From NCBI GenBank assembly GCA_001045525.1, contig LDWW01000001.1:248001-312000 (forward strand): a DNA stretch of 64,000 bases. The letters run 5' to 3'. Of the stretch, positions 47,326-56,305 are shown piece by piece. Each line of letters opens with the position of its first letter. Within the stretch, counting starts at the first letter, position 1. The notes under the pieces were generated by a model. It saw only the letters and a list, made by a program, of their open reading frames with translations. It was not told where the DNA came from and did not search any database. The stretch comes from Chitinispirillum alkaliphilum (GTDB lineage Bacteria; Fibrobacterota; Chitinivibrionia; Chitinivibrionales; Chitinispirillaceae). A program made the translations under genes and the position numbers.

Positions 47326-48597
47326 ATGGTTTCCTACAAGAAAGTGTTAAACAGTCAAATCACGAAAATTTTGATCTTCGCAGTTTCACTCTGGTTGGTT
47401 TTCAATGCGATCTTTTTTCTTGGGACCCACCCCACACAGCTCGTTGACTCTCTTTTTCAGATCGTGGTCAGATTTGTGTGGTTTAATGTAGCAAACGAGA
47501 CATTGAGAGATTTTCTTGTTTATGGTTTTCTGACCGGGCTGTTTGGGTTTTTGATATATGTTCCCAATATTGCGATACTTTTTTTAATGGCGAATTTTTT
47601 TCATGCCACCGGCATCACAGGTAAAGCAGCAGAAATAGCGGATCCGATTTTCCGCCGCCTGGGACTCAATGGTTACTCTTTCCCCTCACTTTTTTTCGGG
47701 TTTGGCTGTAGTGTCAATGCGATCCATTGTGCTGAGACATCGATTGAAGATCGAAAAAACAGATTGGTGACAATGCTGATCTCCCCATTCTGGAGCTGCG
47801 GGGCAAAATTTGCAGTTTTTGTGATGCTGATATCTGTGGTGTTTGAACCCAGATATGCGGGATCAATTTTGTTCTTACTTTACATCCTTGGAATCAGTTT
47901 TTCTATCTTTTCAGCCTGGTTGTTCAGAAAAATCCTAAAATTAAAGAAAAAAGCATGTGTTAAGCCCGTGGAACCTACGGTTCTTAAGCGACCTGATGTT
48001 CCAAATATCATAAACAAGACATTCAAAGACAGTTGGGTTTTTATGCTAAAGGCCGGGTCTGTTATCGTTGCTGCTGCGATACTGATCTGGGCATTATCAT
48101 ATTGGCCTGGCTACCCAAAGGAAAATTATGCTCAGTTGGTGTCTTATGCCAGGGAGAACAATGTCCATGTTCCACCAAGAATATCACTTTCCTTTTATAA
48201 TAGCTACATGTCAAGATTTGGAAAAACTATTGAGCCGGTATTCAGACCTTTAGGGCAGAATTGGAGAACCGGTGTTGCGTTAATAAATGGGCTGGCAGGT
48301 AATAAGATTATACTTTCATCAATGGTAACTTTCTATGGGATAGAATATGGGCCTGAAAGCAAGATAACACTTCTTGATGCTGTGAAGGCGGATAATATTT
48401 TTACCGTGTTTTCTGCTTTTGCCATGATGCTTTTTGTACTTTTGCGTGGTAGCTGTATTGCCTCTGTTGCCATGTTTCACAACGCATTTAAATCGAGAAA
48501 ACTTACAGCGCTCTTCTTTGTATATCCTGTTATTTCGGCCTGGATTGTAAGTGTCGCATTTTATCAGACAAGTCAGCTGATAAGGGGGATTTTTTAA
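47326..48597 (+). CDS. FeoB-like membrane permease domain without the G domain
   Basis: A 423-residue protein with about eight to ten membrane helices. FGFGCSVNAIHCAETSIEDR and ISPFWSCGAKFAVFV correspond to the FeoB Gate motif region (GxGCxVPAI... and PFxxCSARLPVY). SRFGKTIEPVFRPLGQNWR and GVALINGLAGNKIILSS correspond to the second FeoB gate. The N-terminal GTPase domain of true FeoB is absent, and no feoA is nearby. It may transport a metal or another solute by itself or with a separate GTPase. It follows sdhB by 23 bp and could be cotranscribed. Confidence 0.75.
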   Translation: MVSYKKVLNSQITKILIFAVSLWLVFNAIFFLGTHPTQLVDSLFQIVVRFVWFNVANETLRDFLVYGFLTGLFGFLIYVPNIAILFLMANFFHATGITGKAAEIADPIFRRLGLNGYSFPSLFFGFGCSVNAIHCAETSIEDRKNRLVTMLISPFWSCGAKFAVFVMLISVVFEPRYAGSILFLLYILGISFSIFSAWLFRKILKLKKKACVKPVEPTVLKRPDVPNIINKTFKDSWVFMLKAGSVIVAAAILIWALSYWPGYPKENYAQLVSYARENNVHVPPRISLSFYNSYMSRFGKTIEPVFRPLGQNWRTGVALINGLAGNKIILSSMVTFYGIEYGPESKITLLDAVKADNIFTVFSAFAMMLFVLLRGSCIASVAMFHNAFKSRKLTALFFVYPVISAWIVSVAFYQTSQLIRGIF

Positions 48598-48950
48598 ATC
48601 CCGCCCAATTATAACTGTCTGTAAGCTTTTAAAACTGCAACACGCAGAGAATGGGGCATGGGAATTTTTTAAAAATTCCTATGTCTGTAATTAAAAAACA
48701 TTCCTCACATATTCTGTGAAATAAATCCGCTTAAGCGGCTTTGTTTAACATACTGATTGTATAAAGAGTCGTTGCCGCAATGTTCTCTTATTGTTCTTTG
48801 CCCAGAGAGACTGAGGACTTCAGGCTGGAAATTAGGTTCTTTAGTCTGGTGCTTATAGATGTTTATACTGCTCCAATTTTCAGGGTTAATTGGAGTACAC
48901 AGTGGTTTGGTAATGCTAAGGATAAACTGGTGCCGGTGTGTTTGGGTACT
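48598..48950. other. Intergenic stretch with two short palindromes
   Basis: No credible gene. GGAATTTTTTAAAAATTCC (48661-48679) and CCGCTTAAGCGG (48727-48738) are perfect dyads; the second is followed by CTTTGTTT and might act as a weak terminator. A 78-codon plus-strand frame at 48780 overlaps the DUF1007 gene and is not called. Confidence 0.4.
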
Positions 48951-49511
48951 TTAGTTCTTGTCCTTGAAATTAATTACTGCTCTGGTGACAAACCTGACTC
49001 TTGTACGTTCGATTGAGGCTTCAATTGAGTCTTCTGCCTTGTTCTGAATGCTTAGTCCCCGATTATCCAGGGTGTATGCCACATAGATTACCGGATCGTA
49101 GAAAAAGATTGTTACTTCCTGGTTTTCTGGTTTCGATTTGATGTTCAGTGGCAGAAAAAACGTGTACTCTGCCACATTTCCTTCAAGTCGTGCAGAGAAC
49201 TGTTCAGGTTCGGGAATGTTTATTGATTGGCCATTTACAAGGATGTTGGTGAAATAATTTTCACCACTCAGGTTCTCAAAAGCTCCCTGGCGAACTCTTT
49301 GTTGCTGCTCAGCAGTGAGTTCCCCGGTCCTGTCGGTATCAAATTCATTTCTGATGAATGCAGAAAACATTCTGTCGAAGGCCCAGTTGATATATACACC
49401 TTTGAGCCCCTCTTCATCAAAAACAGCATGAGCTTTCCAGTCAATAAATACATGAGCATGGGCAAACAGAAGTGAGGGGAGAATCGAGATCAGGATAGCA
49501 ATTTTTACCAT
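48951..49511 (-). CDS. DUF1007 family periplasmic protein
   Basis: A 186-residue exported protein: signal peptide (1 to about 17) followed directly by the family hallmark HAHVFIDWKAHAVFDEEGL. The rest is beta-rich with an EF-hand-like acidic stretch (EFDTDRTGELTAEQQQR, about 57-73), and FFYDPVIYVAYTL near the middle. DUF1007 proteins are often encoded near metal transporters and the N-terminal histidines could bind metal, but the function is unproven. The nearest transporter here is the FeoB-like permease 350 bp away on the other strand. Confidence 0.85.
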   Translation of the reverse strand: MVKIAILISILPSLLFAHAHVFIDWKAHAVFDEEGLKGVYINWAFDRMFSAFIRNEFDTDRTGELTAEQQQRVRQGAFENLSGENYFTNILVNGQSINIPEPEQFSARLEGNVAEYTFFLPLNIKSKPENQEVTIFFYDPVIYVAYTLDNRGLSIQNKAEDSIEASIERTRVRFVTRAVINFKDKN

Positions 49512-49545
49512 AGTGTTAATATCGCTTTTTGTTGTTGTCGGAATA

Positions 49546-49570
49546 GTTGTATTATATATAATATAACAAC
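49546..49570. promoter_or_regulatory. AT-rich inverted repeat upstream of the DUF1007 gene, metal-regulator operator candidate
   Basis: GTTGTATTATATATAATATAACAAC is a near-perfect dyad located 35-59 bp before the DUF1007 start. Its form (TGTTATA-like arms) recalls Zur/Fur-family operators. A Fur-family regulator is encoded at 5212-5661. The assignment is a guess from form and context. Confidence 0.35.
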
Positions 49571-49810
49571 ACTCTGATGGTTATGCAAAAAAACTGTGTT
49601 TTGTCCCAATAGTTTGTGAGATAAATTTTTTCCGGACTGTTTAAAAATATATCAGTTAAACAGAAAAAAATCTTCACATAGAAGTAAAATGATTTATCTT
49701 TTCATAAAGATTGGATTTTCAGTTTTCTGCCGTTATAATAACAATTTGTAAGTTATTGTTATTTAAAATCATTATTTGTATCCTTGCCCCTTACAAAGGA
49801 GAAGAAGGAA

Positions 49811-51193
49811 ATGAAGACTCACCTCCGAACCGTTTTGTTTTTACTGTTGATTTCCGGTTTGCCTGTGCAAAGTACACTGATTTTCAGCGATGATTTTTCC
49901 AACCCCGCTTTATCCGACCTGAACTGGTCTGCGAATATGCCAAATTATGTTACACTTGGTTATTCTGATGATAAGCTTACGATAAAAAACAATCATCACA
50001 ATTACAGCGGATTGGTAACACACGCTCTCCCATCATCAGATAAACGTGACACATTCACTCTTTCTGTTGATATGATTGGCGACCCACATAATTCCAGTGG
50101 AATGGGGGTTATGTTTTGTCTTCAGGGGGCAGGACTCATTGAGGGATATGGGCTCCATGTTCAGGGCAATCTTCTTTATGTCAGAAAGTATACAGGGAGC
50201 GAAAACGGTGTGATTTTTCAGAAAAACAGTGGTTATATAAATCAGGACAGAAATGAGTTCAAAATCAGTAAAGGTGGTTCTGATTTCTATATCTTTGTAA
50301 ATGGAGAGTTGGAGGGTACATTTACTGATTCACAGTATGAATCCGGCGATATTGCCTTTATGGTACCACCCAGCTCTGAATTGGTCGTAGACAGGGTTAA
50401 AAAAGAGCACGTTTTTGATATCGGAGAGAGCAGATCGAGTTTTGTAACCAGTTTCGATGGTGATGGTACGTTGGCTGGCTGGACCAGGCTGGGAGATCCA
50501 ACTACAGAGGTCACGGAAGAAGACAATGTGTTGAAGGTACAGACAAGCTCATCCACAGATGGGTTTTATTACTCTGTAAATGTTGATGTGGAAAATTTTG
50601 TAGCCAGAACAGTCGTGTCTCATCGTAAGGGGGACAACCGTTCGTTCTATGGCTTATTTTTAATGGGGTATTCGGGAGAAAATATCTCTGTTGCATGTTT
50701 TGGGGTTAACGGGAGCCGTAATTATGCAACTTTCTTACCTGATGGTTCAACGTTTATTCCTTCTCCGAGTACCAGAGTAAGGGGGGCGGCACTTGTGCAT
50801 GATGGTGAGACCTACTACTACCAGGACACCCTTGAGATATACAAAGCGGAAGGTTCTGCTGAGTATGTGTTCAGAATAAACGGCAAACCATTGAGCCGTT
50901 TTACAAATGTTCAGTTTGATATCTCGGGGGTTGGGATATTTGCCTATGAAGACCTGGAGTTACAGTTCGATTATTTCGGGGTTGCTGAAGGGGAAGAGCT
51001 TCCCAATACCAGCATAATAAACAGACCGGTTGTGAGAAGAGAATTTTTAATTGAGAAAAGGGATATGGGGACATTTGATCTGCGGGGAAGAAAAGTGAAT
51101 ACAACACCGGGCAGCGGTTTTATCAGAGAAGCCCCGAGGTCTTCAGGAATGTATTTAAATGATAAAGACGGTAAAAAGATAATCATTCGGTAA
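49811..51193 (+). CDS. Secreted protein with concanavalin-like beta domains and C-terminal sorting-like tail
   Basis: A 460-residue exported protein. ATG 49811 is chosen because GGAGAAGAAGG lies just upstream and a signal peptide (about 1-22) follows. Two beta-sandwich stretches resemble LamG/DUF1080-type sugar-binding folds (FSDDFSNPALSDLNWSANMP; FYIFVNGELEGTFTDSQYES; second copy around FDGDGTLAGWTRLGD). The C-terminus (TFDLRGRKVNTTPGSGF...KKIIIR) is a short form of the tail seen on the GH8 enzyme. No catalytic motif is visible, so it may bind a polysaccharide. It ends 20 bp before the ferritin gene. Confidence 0.65.
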   Translation: MKTHLRTVLFLLLISGLPVQSTLIFSDDFSNPALSDLNWSANMPNYVTLGYSDDKLTIKNNHHNYSGLVTHALPSSDKRDTFTLSVDMIGDPHNSSGMGVMFCLQGAGLIEGYGLHVQGNLLYVRKYTGSENGVIFQKNSGYINQDRNEFKISKGGSDFYIFVNGELEGTFTDSQYESGDIAFMVPPSSELVVDRVKKEHVFDIGESRSSFVTSFDGDGTLAGWTRLGDPTTEVTEEDNVLKVQTSSSTDGFYYSVNVDVENFVARTVVSHRKGDNRSFYGLFLMGYSGENISVACFGVNGSRNYATFLPDGSTFIPSPSTRVRGAALVHDGETYYYQDTLEIYKAEGSAEYVFRINGKPLSRFTNVQFDISGVGIFAYEDLELQFDYFGVAEGEELPNTSIINRPVVRREFLIEKRDMGTFDLRGRKVNTTPGSGFIREAPRSSGMYLNDKDGKKIIIR

Positions 51194-51212
51194 TGCTGAA
51201 GGAGGTGGAGTG

Positions 51213-51749
51213 ATGATCAGTGAAAAAATGGAAAATGCTCTGAACGGGCAGATTAATAAAGAGATGTTCTCAGCATACCTATATATGTCTATGTCTGCTC
51301 AGAGTGGTGCTATGGGGCTTAAGGGGGTTTCTGTGTGGTTCATGGCACAGTATCACGAAGAGATGTTTCATGCAATGAAAATTTACGAATATGTCAATAG
51401 GCATGGAGCAAGGGTTAGGTTGGATGCCATAGAGCGGCCACAGCAGGATTTCTCCTCTGTGCTGGAAATGTTCGAAAAAACCCTTGAACATGAAAAGCTG
51501 GTCACTAAGAGTATCAATGATCTGGTGGATCGGGCTGTTGAGGAGAGGGATCATGCGACCCAGACTTTCCTCTCCTGGTATGTTACCGAACAGGTTGAAG
51601 AAGAAGATAGTGCAAATGAAATAATCCAAAAACTAAAACTCATGGGTGACAACACAGGCGGATTATATCTTTTGGATAAAGAGCTTGGTTCAAGAGTTGT
51701 AAATGCACCGGTGGATTTCTCTTTGGGTGTTGAATCTGCCGGAGCGTAA
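51213..51749 (+). CDS. ftnA: Non-heme ferritin
   Basis: A 178-residue four-helix-bundle iron-storage protein. Ferroxidase ligands are visible: E in INKEMFSAYLYM, the EEMFHAMKIYEYV motif (E-x2-H) and EQVEEEDSANEII near the C-terminus. ATG 51213 is preferred to the overlapping GTG at 51210 because GGAGG lies 7 nt before it. It oxidises and stores iron and limits oxidative damage. It is followed by rubredoxin 54 bp later, suggesting a redox/iron operon. Symbol by family. Confidence 0.93.
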   Translation: MISEKMENALNGQINKEMFSAYLYMSMSAQSGAMGLKGVSVWFMAQYHEEMFHAMKIYEYVNRHGARVRLDAIERPQQDFSSVLEMFEKTLEHEKLVTKSINDLVDRAVEERDHATQTFLSWYVTEQVEEEDSANEIIQKLKLMGDNTGGLYLLDKELGSRVVNAPVDFSLGVESAGA

Positions 51750-51803
51750 GCACATATAGTAGATTAAAGTATCTCTCAAACAAAGCAACTATGGAGGTTA
51801 CAG

Positions 51804-51962
51804 ATGAGTTACGTGTGCAATGTGTGTGGTTATGTTTATGATCCTGAAGTTGGAGATCCTGATAATGGGGTAGCGCCAGGAACCGCTTTTGCCGATATTC
51901 CTGATACCTGGGTATGCCCGGAATGTGGCGTCGGTAAAGATGAGTTTTCACCTGAGGAATAA
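51804..51962 (+). CDS. Rubredoxin
   Basis: A 52-residue electron carrier with one Fe bound by four Cys: C5-x2-C8 ([12 protein letters not shown]) and C38-x2-C41 ([13 protein letters not shown]). The central [15 protein letters not shown] is family-typical. GGAGG lies about 6 nt before the ATG. In anaerobes rubredoxin often donates electrons to oxygen- or peroxide-reducing enzymes; its position after ferritin fits that. Confidence 0.96.
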   Translation: MSYVCNVCGYVYDPEVGDPDNGVAPGTAFADIPDTWVCPECGVGKDEFSPEE

Positions 51963-51971
51963 AAATTTTCA

Positions 51972-52003
51972 GGGTTGGTTGGTAAGTTCTTTTCAACCAA
52001 CCC
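51972..52003 (+). terminator. Hairpin after rubredoxin
   Basis: GGGTTGGTTG (51972-51981) pairs exactly with CAACCAACCC (51994-52003). It is followed by C and G rather than T, so it may be an RNA stabiliser or partial terminator. The small Cys-rich frame begins 13 bp later. Confidence 0.55.
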
Positions 52004-52015
52004 CCCCGGGTTGGT

Positions 52016-52165
52016 ATGCACTCTGAGAAGTGTGAAAAGGAAAAAGAATTTCCCAAAAAGCATCCGTGCAAAGATTGCAGACAGTGTCAGTGGTGTTCAG
52101 ATGTACGATGCAGGATGTGCAGGGGCACTGATACCAAAATTACACCACCTAAACCAGGAACATGA
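52016..52165 (+). CDS. Small cysteine-rich protein (49 residues)
   Basis: ATG 52016 to TGA 52165 encodes a basic peptide with seven Cys, six of them in a dense run: HPCKDCRQCQWCSDVRCRMC. The CxxC/CxxxCxxC spacing would suit zinc or an Fe-S cluster, and I recall similar short peptides in other anaerobes without known function. It lies between rubredoxin and zwf on the same strand and ends 8 bp before the zwf start. The ribosome-binding site (GGGTTGG) is weak. Confidence 0.6.
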   Translation: MHSEKCEKEKEFPKKHPCKDCRQCQWCSDVRCRMCRGTDTKITPPKPGT

Positions 52166-52173
52166 GGTGATGT

Positions 52174-53499
52174 GTGGGTATTTCCAATTGTGCGATCATT
52201 ATCCTTGGGGCTTCAGGGGATCTCGCCAGACGTAAACTAATCCCCGCCCTCCATGAACTCTACAATCAGGGTAAAATTGATGATACAAGTATTATTGTCG
52301 GATCGGGTCGTACCTATTTCGATGATGAAAAGTTTAGACAGCGCTTTGAGGTAAATCAGTCCTTTGCCCGTATGATGTATTATCATCAGTATATAGCTGG
52401 TGTAAAAAAGTTTGTGCAGAGTAAGGGTAATTTTTCTAAAGTCATAATCTTCCTCTCCCAGCCTCCTTCCGCCTACGGGCCCACGGCACGTGAGCTTGTT
52501 GCAGAAGGTTTTGGCAATGAAGTGTCTTTGGTTATAGAAAAACCGTTTGGTTATGACTACAGATCTGCCCGTGAGCTCAATCGGGAACTAAATGCATGTT
52601 TCAGTGAAAATCAGATCTTTAGAATAGATCATTACCTCGCCAAAGAAGCGGTTCAGAATATACTGGTTTTCAGGTTTGCCAACTCTATTTTTTTTCCTGT
52701 ATGGAACAGTCATTATATTGAATTCATTCAAATAAACGCACTCGAGAATCAGGGAATTGTAGAGCGGGGCGGATATTTTGATAAGTCTGGAATAATCCGG
52801 GATATGGTACAGAACCATCTGCTTCAACTCTTATGCCTTCTGACCATGGAGGCCCCCGTATCCCTTGATGCTGAAGATATACGGAATCAGAAAAAAAACA
52901 TACTGCGCTCCATAACGATTACCGGTTGCAACAGGTTCCAGTATGAGGGATACCGCCAGGAAAAAGCGGTGGCCAGAGATTCCCAAACAGAGACATTTGC
53001 AGAACTGTCTTTAAAAATAAATAATTTCAGGTGGAAAAACACGCCAATCTATATCCGCACTGGCAAAGCTCTGCACAGACAGGGAACTGAGATCGGAATC
53101 CGGTTCAGACCTATACCGAATCTGTTATACAATACTTCCGGAGATCTTAAGCAGAATCAGATTGTATTCAAGATTCAACCCTCAGAAGGTATAATAATCG
53201 ATTTGTCCGCGAAAACCCCTGGTGCTGAAGGTTCGATCTCCGGAACTCACATGAATTTCTGTTACAGGGACTCCTTTCCAAGTAAGATACCGGAAGCCTA
53301 CCAGCGTCTTCTTTACGATGTTCTCAAAGAGGATCATACACTGTTTGTGAGCGCCTCGGAAACAGAAATTGCCTGGTCACTTATTGATGGCTATCTTAAC
53401 AACGGAGAATTGAGGTATTATAAGCCCGGCTCAACTCCGCCAGGCTTATTCAATGTGGATTGGATCGACTTTGACTCCTACACCAGACTCTGCAGCTAA
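52174..53499 (+). CDS. zwf: Glucose-6-phosphate 1-dehydrogenase
   Basis: A 441-residue enzyme oxidising glucose-6-phosphate to 6-phosphogluconolactone. The nucleotide-binding LGASGDLARRKLIPAL and the active-site RIDHYLAKEAVQNI are intact, as are VIEKPFGYD and YIRTGKALH. It is shorter than the common 480-500 residues, mainly in the N-terminal domain. Start is GTG 52174 behind GAGGTGA. It converges on argS with an 8-bp gap. Confidence 0.94.
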   Translation: MGISNCAIIILGASGDLARRKLIPALHELYNQGKIDDTSIIVGSGRTYFDDEKFRQRFEVNQSFARMMYYHQYIAGVKKFVQSKGNFSKVIIFLSQPPSAYGPTARELVAEGFGNEVSLVIEKPFGYDYRSARELNRELNACFSENQIFRIDHYLAKEAVQNILVFRFANSIFFPVWNSHYIEFIQINALENQGIVERGGYFDKSGIIRDMVQNHLLQLLCLLTMEAPVSLDAEDIRNQKKNILRSITITGCNRFQYEGYRQEKAVARDSQTETFAELSLKINNFRWKNTPIYIRTGKALHRQGTEIGIRFRPIPNLLYNTSGDLKQNQIVFKIQPSEGIIIDLSAKTPGAEGSISGTHMNFCYRDSFPSKIPEAYQRLLYDVLKEDHTLFVSASETEIAWSLIDGYLNNGELRYYKPGSTPPGLFNVDWIDFDSYTRLCS

Positions 53500-53507
53500 G
53501 CAGTTTC

Positions 53508-55190
53508 TTACATCTCTTCTATTTTCTCGATCCCCAACATATCAAGGGATTTGCTCAGGGTCGATCTGAAAAGTGAAACCAGATTGAGCCTGAATGCTTC
53601 AGATTCACTGTTTATAACCTGGCAGTTGTGATAAAACTCATTAAAACTCTGGGCCAGTTCAAAAGCGAAACCGGCGATAACCGTGGGTGACATTTTCTGG
53701 GCGGCATACGCAACTGCTGTGGGGAAGAGAGAGATTTTCTTGGCAAGTTTAATTTCTGATGGCTCGGGCTGGCCGATTTCGAAACCTTGTGGTGCACTTT
53801 TTTTACGAAGAATGCTGGAGGATCTTGCATAGCTGTATAGAAGATAGGGGCCGGTATCACCTTCAAAGCTGATCGCCTTTTTTGGATCAAAGACCATATT
53901 TTTGGTTATGTCAACTTTTAGAAGTTGGTATTTGATCGCTGCGAGCGCAATTTTAAGACTTCTGTCTGAAAGTTCAGATTCGCTTAGTTCATACCGTTTC
54001 ACCAGTTCATTTCTGGCTAATTCCTGGGTTTCTGTAATAAGGTCATCTGCATCAACCACAGTGCCTTCTCTGGATTTCATTTTACCTTCAGGCAACTCTA
54101 CCATACCATAAGAGAGGTGGATGATTTTTTCTGCTATACTGAATCCAAGTTTTTTGAAGATAGCCTTAAGGACAGAAAAATGGTGGTCCTGTTCATTTCC
54201 TACCACGTAAATTGACTTGTCGTAATTAAACTGTTCATCTTTGAGAAGAGCGAGGTAGAGATCCTGAACTATATAGACCGATGTCCCGTCAGGGCGAAGC
54301 AGCACCTTTTCTCCAAGATTATACTCACTAAGGTCTGCATATATTGCATTGTCATCCCTTCTGCTGAACAAGCCCTTATTAAGCCCCTCCATGACAATTT
54401 CTTTACCGTTTTTGTAAATGTCACTTTCGTAGTATTCGGTATCGAACTCGATCCCAAACCGCTGATATGTCTCCTTGAAACCATCAAAGGCCCAGGTGTT
54501 CATTTTTTTCCACAAATCAACAATTTCAGGATCCCCATTTTCCCAATTTCTGAGCATTTCCTGAGCATCTTCACTCCAGGAGGGTTCTTTAGAAGATTCC
54601 TTGTTGAATGCCACATAGTAATCACCTACGAAATGATCCGGCTTTTTCCCGATTTTCTGGGGCGTTTCACCCTTTCCAAGTCTTTGATATGCAAGCATCG
54701 ATTTGCAGATATGCACGCCCCGGTCGTTATTTATGCTTGTTCGGACAATATCATTACCACAGAAGTCAAGAATCCTGGAAACACTGTTTCCAATGGACAT
54801 ATTACGGAGATGCCCAAGGTGAAGGGGTTTATTGGTGTTGGGGGATGAGAATTCTATGACGATTTTTTCCTTTGTGCCGGGCTTACCGAAATCATCTTTT
54901 CTGGCAGAATCCATAACACTTGAAACGAGTTTCTTTTTGTCTATAAAGAAATTGAGATACCCCGATACAGATTTCACTTCCACACCATCAAGTGTTTTGG
55001 CCACTTTCTCTCCAAGCTCAGTTGAAATCATGGCTGGATTTTTTTTCATCACTCGCGCAAGGCTGAAGCAGGGGAATGCGTAATCGCCCATTTCTTCTGA
55101 GGGGGGTATTTCAATGAGACGCTCTATATCGGTTTCTGGAATTGCTTCTTCAAGGGATTTTGCCAGGGCGCGGATAATTTCTGTTTTCAT
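53508..55190 (-). CDS. argS: Arginyl-tRNA synthetase
   Basis: A 560-residue class I synthetase charging tRNA-Arg. N-terminal Add1 domain, HIGH motif as KPLHLGHLRNMSIGNS, the second signature as GKMKSREGTVVDADDL, and the C-terminal helical anticodon-binding domain with LLYSYARSSSILRK and FNEFYHNCQVI. Start ATG 55190. It is monocistronic and convergent with zwf. Confidence 0.96.
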   Translation of the reverse strand: MKTEIIRALAKSLEEAIPETDIERLIEIPPSEEMGDYAFPCFSLARVMKKNPAMISTELGEKVAKTLDGVEVKSVSGYLNFFIDKKKLVSSVMDSARKDDFGKPGTKEKIVIEFSSPNTNKPLHLGHLRNMSIGNSVSRILDFCGNDIVRTSINNDRGVHICKSMLAYQRLGKGETPQKIGKKPDHFVGDYYVAFNKESSKEPSWSEDAQEMLRNWENGDPEIVDLWKKMNTWAFDGFKETYQRFGIEFDTEYYESDIYKNGKEIVMEGLNKGLFSRRDDNAIYADLSEYNLGEKVLLRPDGTSVYIVQDLYLALLKDEQFNYDKSIYVVGNEQDHHFSVLKAIFKKLGFSIAEKIIHLSYGMVELPEGKMKSREGTVVDADDLITETQELARNELVKRYELSESELSDRSLKIALAAIKYQLLKVDITKNMVFDPKKAISFEGDTGPYLLYSYARSSSILRKKSAPQGFEIGQPEPSEIKLAKKISLFPTAVAYAAQKMSPTVIAGFAFELAQSFNEFYHNCQVINSESEAFRLNLVSLFRSTLSKSLDMLGIEKIEEM

Positions 55191-55355
55191 CTAAAGTCCT
55201 TCCGGAAAATTGTTGCACACAGATTAATATCCGAACAACTCTTAATCTGCAGAAAAAAACGAAACGGTTTACTGCTCTTTCCATTAGATGTGAGCATAAA
55301 ACAGTAATAAAGTAATATATGAAAAGCATATCATGTAACAAAATATAAACAAGAA

Positions 55356-55381
55356 CCGCCCGGGTCGTGAAAACCGGGCGG
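55356..55381 (-). terminator. Rho-independent-like terminator after ablB
   Basis: CCGCCCGGGT (55356-55365) pairs with ACCGGGCGG (55373-55381) around CGTGAAA. On the minus strand it is followed by TTCTTGTTTATATTTTG. It lies 65 bp beyond the ablB stop. Confidence 0.65.
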
Positions 55382-55445
55382 CAATTATCAGTAATGTAAA
55401 ACTATAGAGCTGCTAAGAATACGATTTAAAGATATGAGCGCCTCT

Positions 55446-56297
55446 TTATTGACGGGCAGCTTTGTACCACACATTCATATCTTCCAGTGTATCACCTATT
55501 TGGGTATTTTTCCTTAGCGTTCCTGCAAAGGTGTATCCATTGCGTGCAAAAACTGAATTCATGGGATAGGAAACAGCTCTTGCAATGGTGTAGGGAGTTG
55601 TTGTAGATGGGATTTTTTCTTCCATAAGTCTGAGCAGATGAGCAGCACAGTTTTTCCCTCTTGCCTCGGGCAGAGTTGCAAAGTCAGTCATTTCTGCAGA
55701 GTTGCTAAGAGGGTCTATCTCAACAGAAGAGAGAGCGATAATTTTGTTATCAGAGTTTTTGATGCAAAAGTATCTTATACCCTCATCTATTGTTTTTCTA
55801 ATATATTCAGGATTATCTATCGGAAAAGGATATGATTCAAACACGATACTATACACCTGTGCCATCTCCTCAGCATAGTCAACACTGCACTCTTCGATGT
55901 TGAGGTCTTCCGGTAGCTTGTCCAGTGCTTTTATCTGACAGTTTTCAAGTGCACTGAGATTAGAGCTGCAGATATTATAGTCATTATACTCTTTTCTCCA
56001 GTCCTTGCAATAAACTGACATGAAAAACATATCCCCTCCGGCATTCTGAGGACGCTTTATACAGGCTTCTGAAATGAAGCCATGCTTTTTAAAAGTTTCA
56101 CAGAACTGAGCGGGAACTTTTGCAAAAACCTTGCTGTACTGGTTCTTTTCTGCCAGTGTCAGAGCTTCACTTATAACAGGCGTGCTGTCTGAAGAGTCAA
56201 TCTTCATGATGTACACCCTGTCATTGAGAATCCCATGCTGAATGACAGACTTTCCGATTTGTTTAATTGTATCTGGTTTGGTTAATTTTTTTTCCAT
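55446..56297 (-). CDS. ablB: Beta-lysine N6-acetyltransferase AblB
   Basis: A 283-residue GNAT-family enzyme that acetylates beta-lysine to the compatible solute N-epsilon-acetyl-beta-lysine. The C-terminal GNAT core shows FATLPEARGKNCAAHLLRLM (acetyl-CoA loop) and SVFARNGYTFAGTL. An N-terminal extension typical of AblB is present (VFAKVPAQFCETFKKHGF). It lies 8 bp after lysine 2,3-aminomutase on the same strand, the canonical ablAB order. Confidence 0.9.
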   Translation of the reverse strand: MEKKLTKPDTIKQIGKSVIQHGILNDRVYIMKIDSSDSTPVISEALTLAEKNQYSKVFAKVPAQFCETFKKHGFISEACIKRPQNAGGDMFFMSVYCKDWRKEYNDYNICSSNLSALENCQIKALDKLPEDLNIEECSVDYAEEMAQVYSIVFESYPFPIDNPEYIRKTIDEGIRYFCIKNSDNKIIALSSVEIDPLSNSAEMTDFATLPEARGKNCAAHLLRLMEEKIPSTTTPYTIARAVSYPMNSVFARNGYTFAGTLRKNTQIGDTLEDMNVWYKAARQ

Positions 56298-56305
56298 ATT
56301 AAAGT

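Noticed and set aside
48780-49016. 78-codon plus-strand frame
   Set aside because: Overlaps the 3' end of the well-supported DUF1007 gene on the other strand and lacks a ribosome-binding site.
53421-53448. Hairpin TAAGCCCGGC/GCCAGGCTTA as a zwf or argS terminator
   Set aside because: It lies inside the zwf coding sequence and has no U tract on either strand.
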